A DNA stretch of 64,000 nt from Sphingobacterium oryzagri. GTDB taxonomy: Bacteria > Bacteroidota > Bacteroidia > Sphingobacteriales > Sphingobacteriaceae. Location of the stretch: assembly GCF_028736175.1 (NCBI RefSeq), contig NZ_CP117880.1:3906001-3970000 (forward strand). The letters run 5' to 3'. The notes below the pieces were generated by a model that saw only the letters and a program-made list of their open reading frames with translations, was not told the origin of the DNA and made no database searches. A program made the translations under genes and the position numbers. Positions 60,698 through 64,000 of the stretch are shown one piece after another. Numbering within the stretch: the first letter of the stretch is position 1; each line of letters starts with the position of its first letter.

Positions 60698-62527
60698 TTA
60701 ATATTTTGATCGAGAAGCTGGTCTTTTTCCAGAGAAATCCCGGAATCCGCCACTTTCACTTCTGTCTCTAGAGCCGCGTCTTTCGCCTCCGCGAGAGCGC
60801 TCTCCGCCGAAGCTACGGTTACGATCACGATCACCACGACCTCTGCTTTCGCCTCCGCGTGGACGGCCTCCGCGTCCTTCAGGACGGCTACCGCCATCTG
60901 CAGACACTTCGATACGAACCTGACGGCCGTTAAAATCTACACCTTTGAATTCTTCGAACACTTTGTTCACTTCTGCATCTTCCACTTCGAAGAAGGTGAA
61001 AACGCCTTTCAAATCGATCTTTCCGATTGATTTTCCAGAAATTTTGGCGGTGTTACAGATAAATCCAAGCATGTCTCCACGGCTAAATTCATCTACCGAA
61101 CCTAAATTCATGAACAAACGTGTATAGCCTCTAGAAGAAGATCTGCTTTGGCGTTCGCCACGATCTCTGTCTCTATCTCCGTCTCTTCTCGTATCACGCG
61201 CATCGATATTTAAATCTGGTGCGTTTTGGTAATACTCCAGGAATCTGTTGAATTCCAGTGAAGCGAAACGTTTGATGATATCTTCTTTAGAAAGATCTTC
61301 CATACTTTCCATAATTTTTGGAAGGAAAGGTGCGATCTGCTCTTCATTGACATCAACGTTGTGTACTTTATCGATCATTTTGAAAAGTTGCTTTTCGCAA
61401 ACTTCCGCTCCTTGTGGAACTTCTTTCTTTTCAAACGATTTACCGATAATTTTTTCGATGTGGCGAATCTTGCTCAGTTCTTTCACATTCACCAAAGAAA
61501 GCGAAATACCTGTTTTACCCGCGCGAGCTGTACGGCCAGAACGGTGGGTATAATTTTCTACCTCATCAGGTAAAGAGAAGTTGATAACGTGCGTTACGTC
61601 GTTAACGTCGATACCACGTGCAGCAACATCCGTTGCAATCAATAATTGAAGACTGCGCTCACGGTAACGTTTCATAACCTTGTCGCGTTGTTGTTGCGAC
61701 AAATCGCCATGTAACGAATCTGCATTATAACCGTCTTTTACTAAAGCTTCAGCAATTTCTTGCGTTTCAATCTTTGTACGGCAGAAAACAATACCGAAAA
61801 TCTCGGGATAGAAATCTACAATACGTTTGAACGCCGCATATTTATCTTTAGCCTTAATTAAATAATAATGGTGTTCAATGTTTGCATTACCGGTGTTCTT
61901 TGTTCCTACCGTAAGCTCAAAAGGCTCGTTCATATAGTTTTGCGCTATACGACGTACCTCTTTAGGCATAGTAGCAGAGAATAACCAGGTTTTTTTGGTG
62001 TCAGGAGTTTCCGAAAGAATATTGTTGATATCCTCTTGAAATCCCATGTTTAACATTTCATCAGCTTCGTCCAACACCACGTAATTTACGTTGGAAAAAT
62101 CGATGGCGTTTCTACCGATGATGTCAAGCATACGTCCAGGCGTAGCGACAACAATCTGTACGCCACGGCGAATCTGACGCAATTGATCGGAGATGTTTGC
62201 ACCACCGTATACCGCAACAACATTTACGTTGTCAATGTACTTAGCGAATTTCTCTAAATCTTTTGCGATCTGTAAACACAACTCACGAGTTGGGCATAAA
62301 ACTAATGCTTGTGGGTGTCTTTGAGTAAAGTCAATTAACTCTAATAATGGAAGACCAAATGCCGCGGTCTTTCCTGTGCCGGTTTGGGCTAATCCGACAA
62401 AATCGTCGTTACCAGTCAGTAATACAGGAATGGCTTTTTCCTGGATGGGAGATGGTTTTTCAAAACCAATCTCGGCGATGGCATTAACAACTTCATGACG
62501 GATTCCCAAGTCTAAAAATGGGTTCAT
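60698..62527 (-). CDS. DEAD-box ATP-dependent RNA helicase
   Basis: 609 residues. Helicase motifs: Q motif (NPFLDLGIRHEV with the FEKPSPIQ core), I (AQTGTGKT), II (DEAD in VVLDEADEML), III (SAT), VI (HRSGRTARAG). A DbpA-type RNA-binding domain follows (about 475-545; TRLFMNLGSVDEFSRGDMLGFI), then a low-complexity Arg/Gly/Asp tail of about 55 residues. It may act in ribosome assembly or cold adaptation (DeaD/CsdA-like). The upstream promoter suggests monocistronic expression. Confidence 0.93.
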   Translation of the reverse strand: MNPFLDLGIRHEVVNAIAEIGFEKPSPIQEKAIPVLLTGNDDFVGLAQTGTGKTAAFGLPLLELIDFTQRHPQALVLCPTRELCLQIAKDLEKFAKYIDNVNVVAVYGGANISDQLRQIRRGVQIVVATPGRMLDIIGRNAIDFSNVNYVVLDEADEMLNMGFQEDINNILSETPDTKKTWLFSATMPKEVRRIAQNYMNEPFELTVGTKNTGNANIEHHYYLIKAKDKYAAFKRIVDFYPEIFGIVFCRTKIETQEIAEALVKDGYNADSLHGDLSQQQRDKVMKRYRERSLQLLIATDVAARGIDVNDVTHVINFSLPDEVENYTHRSGRTARAGKTGISLSLVNVKELSKIRHIEKIIGKSFEKKEVPQGAEVCEKQLFKMIDKVHNVDVNEEQIAPFLPKIMESMEDLSKEDIIKRFASLEFNRFLEYYQNAPDLNIDARDTRRDGDRDRDRGERQSRSSSRGYTRLFMNLGSVDEFSRGDMLGFICNTAKISGKSIGKIDLKGVFTFFEVEDAEVNKVFEEFKGVDFNGRQVRIEVSADGGSRPEGRGGRPRGGESRGRGDRDRNRSFGGERSRGGERRGSRDRSESGGFRDFSGKRPASRSKY

Positions 62528-62567
62528 GAAATAAAATATACAATAGGCTCTATTGCCTAAGGCGGTG

Positions 62568-62575
62568 CAAATATA
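62568..62575 (-). promoter_or_regulatory. -7 element for the DEAD-box gene
   Basis: TATATTTG on the minus strand, with TTTC about 20 bp upstream in the -33 position. Predicted start near 62563 gives a leader of about 36 nt that can fold a small hairpin (CAATAG AGC CTATTG). Confidence 0.55.
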
Positions 62576-62654
62576 GGTAAAGTATTTGAAATAAAGAAAT
62601 TAATAATCATCTTGATGTCATAAAGAACATCAATTTACAGGTCAGAATTTGCAA

Positions 62655-63257
62655 TTACGACGCTACCCGCTTCGTCTGTATATGCTTGCGACGCGACCTG
62701 CGTAAGCGCGATTGCTTTGACGGATAGTGACGCTTGTGCGTGATATTGTTAAAAACCAAAGCAACTACAAATAAAATAAGGCAACCGGATAGCACCGGGC
62801 TTAAAACGTACCAATAGCCAAGTGAAGCTATTTTGGTTCCACTGCTAACAGCGATCAACGCCGTTGCTCCGCCTGGCGGATGCAATGTTCGCGTAATTTG
62901 CATAGCCACAATAGAGGAAGCAACGGCCAAGGGCGCAGTAAGCCAAATAATATCGGGTAGTAATTGTGCTACCGTGACCCCGGCAATGGCCGATACCACA
63001 TGTCCGCCGATAAGATTGCGCGGCTGCGCCAACGGACTTTGTATAGCTCCATACACTAAAACAGAGGAGGCTCCAAAGGAGCCTATTAGAAAAATATTTT
63101 CTGAAACAGGTAAATTCAGTGATTGCGTAAAAGCAATACTAAAAATACCGACAAAAGCGCCAATAAAAGACCAAAAGTGTTCTTTTGGATCAACCAGTGT
63201 TTCTTTATAAAAAATGTATCGATACACCCGTAATTGTCGCTGTAGATGTTTCTTCAA
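62655..63257 (-). CDS. HPP family membrane protein
   Basis: 200 residues with four or five helices (about 26-50, 57-75, 85-107, 112-130 and 140-165) and the HPP signature TLHPPGGATALI near the fourth. A recognised nitrite transporter in plants and cyanobacteria belongs to this family, but bacterial function is mostly unknown. The tail is basic (RLRRSRRKHIQTKR). The only plausible start is TTG (63257), which lies in the same frame as the rlmB TAG stop, two codons downstream. Translation probably depends on re-initiation from rlmB. Confidence 0.78.
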   Translation of the reverse strand: MKKHLQRQLRVYRYIFYKETLVDPKEHFWSFIGAFVGIFSIAFTQSLNLPVSENIFLIGSFGASSVLVYGAIQSPLAQPRNLIGGHVVSAIAGVTVAQLLPDIIWLTAPLAVASSIVAMQITRTLHPPGGATALIAVSSGTKIASLGYWYVLSPVLSGCLILFVVALVFNNITHKRHYPSKQSRLRRSRRKHIQTKRVAS

Positions 63258-63263
63258 ATCGCT

Positions 63264-64000
63264 CTACTTTAAGTTACGTTGACGGATAGCTTCATAAATA
63301 ACGATACCTGCCGATACCGAAACGTTTAAAGAGCCGATTTCACCAAACATCGGAATTTTTGCCAATTTATCAGAAATACGGATAAGTTCGTCGGAGACAC
63401 CGACATCTTCCGCTCCCATAATGATGCAGGTAGGCGTTGTATAGTTGACATCATAAATCGAATCTTCTGTTTTTTCGGTACTGACGACCAACTGCACGCC
63501 AGAATCAATTAAGAAACGTCCTGTCTTGCCGAGAGAATCCTGACGACAAACCGGAATTTTATACAGCGCACCAGCCGATGTTTTGATTGCATCAGGATTA
63601 ATTTCTGCAGAACCGCGTTTAGGCACGATGATCGCATGAATACCAGCACATTCTGCGGTACGCGCAATCGCTCCCATATTACGTACATCCGTCACCCCAT
63701 CAAGCATCAGTAGAAACGGTGTTTCGCCCTTCTCATAAATGGCCGGCAACAGATCTTCAATATTATGGTACGTTATCGGCGATATCACAGCGATAACTCC
63801 TTGGTGGTTTTTACGCGTGATACGGTTTAACTTTTCTATCGGAACTTGCTGAAAACTTAGGTTATGCTCTTTTAACAAGGCTTTCAACTCCAAAAATAGG
63901 CTACCACTCAAGCCCCGTTGTACAAACAGGGATTCGATTTCTTTGCCACTATCGATGGCTTCAATAACTGCGCGGATACCGAAAACCATTTGATTGGATT
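63264..64000 (-). CDS. rlmB: 23S rRNA (guanosine-2'-O-)-methyltransferase RlmB (5' end cut off)
   Basis: SpoU/TrmH-family enzyme that methylates 23S rRNA G2251. The substrate-binding domain (about 1-75; VFGIRAVIEAIDSGKEI) is followed by the knotted SPOUT domain with motif 1 NMGAIARTAECAG, motif 2 IIMGAEDVGVS and motif 3 IPMFGEIGSLNVSVSAGIVIYEA. An ATG stands at 63989, but the frame is open to the window edge (SNQ before it), and the family usually starts earlier, so the N terminus is probably outside. Confidence 0.88.
   Translation of the reverse strand, partial: SNQMVFGIRAVIEAIDSGKEIESLFVQRGLSGSLFLELKALLKEHNLSFQQVPIEKLNRITRKNHQGVIAVISPITYHNIEDLLPAIYEKGETPFLLMLDGVTDVRNMGAIARTAECAGIHAIIVPKRGSAEINPDAIKTSAGALYKIPVCRQDSLGKTGRFLIDSGVQLVVSTEKTEDSIYDVNYTTPTCIIMGAEDVGVSDELIRISDKLAKIPMFGEIGSLNVSVSAGIVIYEAIRQRNLK

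Noticed and set aside
60589..60897. 102-residue minus-strand ORF (Ala/Val/Glu-rich) overlapping the end of the DEAD-box gene
   Set aside because: It is the shifted frame of the Arg/Gly-rich tail of the helicase, whose GC-rich codons give long open shadows; no start signal, and the helicase frame is clearly coding.

Overview
The window is a chromosomal segment of a Bacteroidetes bacterium, most likely a member of the Sphingobacteriaceae (Sphingobacterium-like). The evidence is the gene content (a long NusB, YajC next to a YbbR-like protein and CoaE, leucine-dehydrogenase-like protein, DUF3276/PUR protein, TonB receptor, LytTR regulators, DUF3857 protein) and repeated matches to the Bacteroidetes housekeeping promoter (-33 TTTG, about 19-21 bp, -7 TAnnTTTG). 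Shine-Dalgarno sequences are mostly absent, as is usual in the phylum. Most of the window is core genome. I see no prophage, CRISPR array, rRNA or transposase gene.

Layout. 1-8155: end of a membrane protein, AI-2E-type permease, holA divergent from a lone HsdR-N nuclease-like gene, clpP-clpX, AMP nucleosidase, cystathionine beta-synthase and an FkbM methyltransferase. 8173-18644, mostly minus strand: FtsB/DivIC-like, enolase, carA with a long leader, YwbE, RseP, Dxr, a six-helix membrane protein and a dipeptidyl peptidase IV; two stretches of 7-bp repeats and one of REP-like hairpins lie here. 18913-23674: PUR/DUF3276 protein, then a LiaF-like / LytS / LytTR operon and a serine hydrolase. 23695-28250: MITE copy, thioredoxin-like protein, purN, esterase, purH and a 39-residue membrane ORF. 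28332-33963, minus: MBL exonuclease-like protein, coaE, YbbR-like, yajC, DUF1573 lipoprotein, nusB, leucine-dehydrogenase-like protein. 34131-41855, plus: ABC exporter, DUF3857 protein, BamA-like barrel, TonB-dependent receptor, DUF4180. 41861-48386: methyltransferase, HAD phosphatase, trxB, DnaQ-like exonuclease, SRPBCC protein, pyrE divergent from a NUDIX hydrolase, Spy-like protein. 48635-50516: tRNA-Leu(CAA), a gene-poor REP-bearing stretch, an actin-like ATPase. 50698-64000: OmpR-type regulator, TlpA lipoprotein, alaS, two UspA genes, OmpA, acyl-CoA synthetase, DEAD-box helicase, HPP protein, rlmB running off the end.

The most unusual signals are: (1) an actin-like (ParM/Alp-type) ATPase whose phosphate-1 motif sits at the C terminus, as if circularly permuted; (2) a carA leader with a strong promoter, a start-proximal mini-ORF, a U-rich tract and a small terminator, resembling UTP-sensitive attenuation of enterobacterial pyrBI; (3) two nearly identical 148/151-bp MITE-like elements in opposite orientation, one of them filling the upstream region of the AMP nucleosidase gene; (4) 7-bp repeat arrays, one supplying the -33 element of the carA promoter; (5) a leucine-dehydrogenase homologue lacking the catalytic lysine; (6) a 21-bp-period direct repeat in front of the LytTR operon; and (7) several genes predicted to be transcribed from at or next to their start codons.
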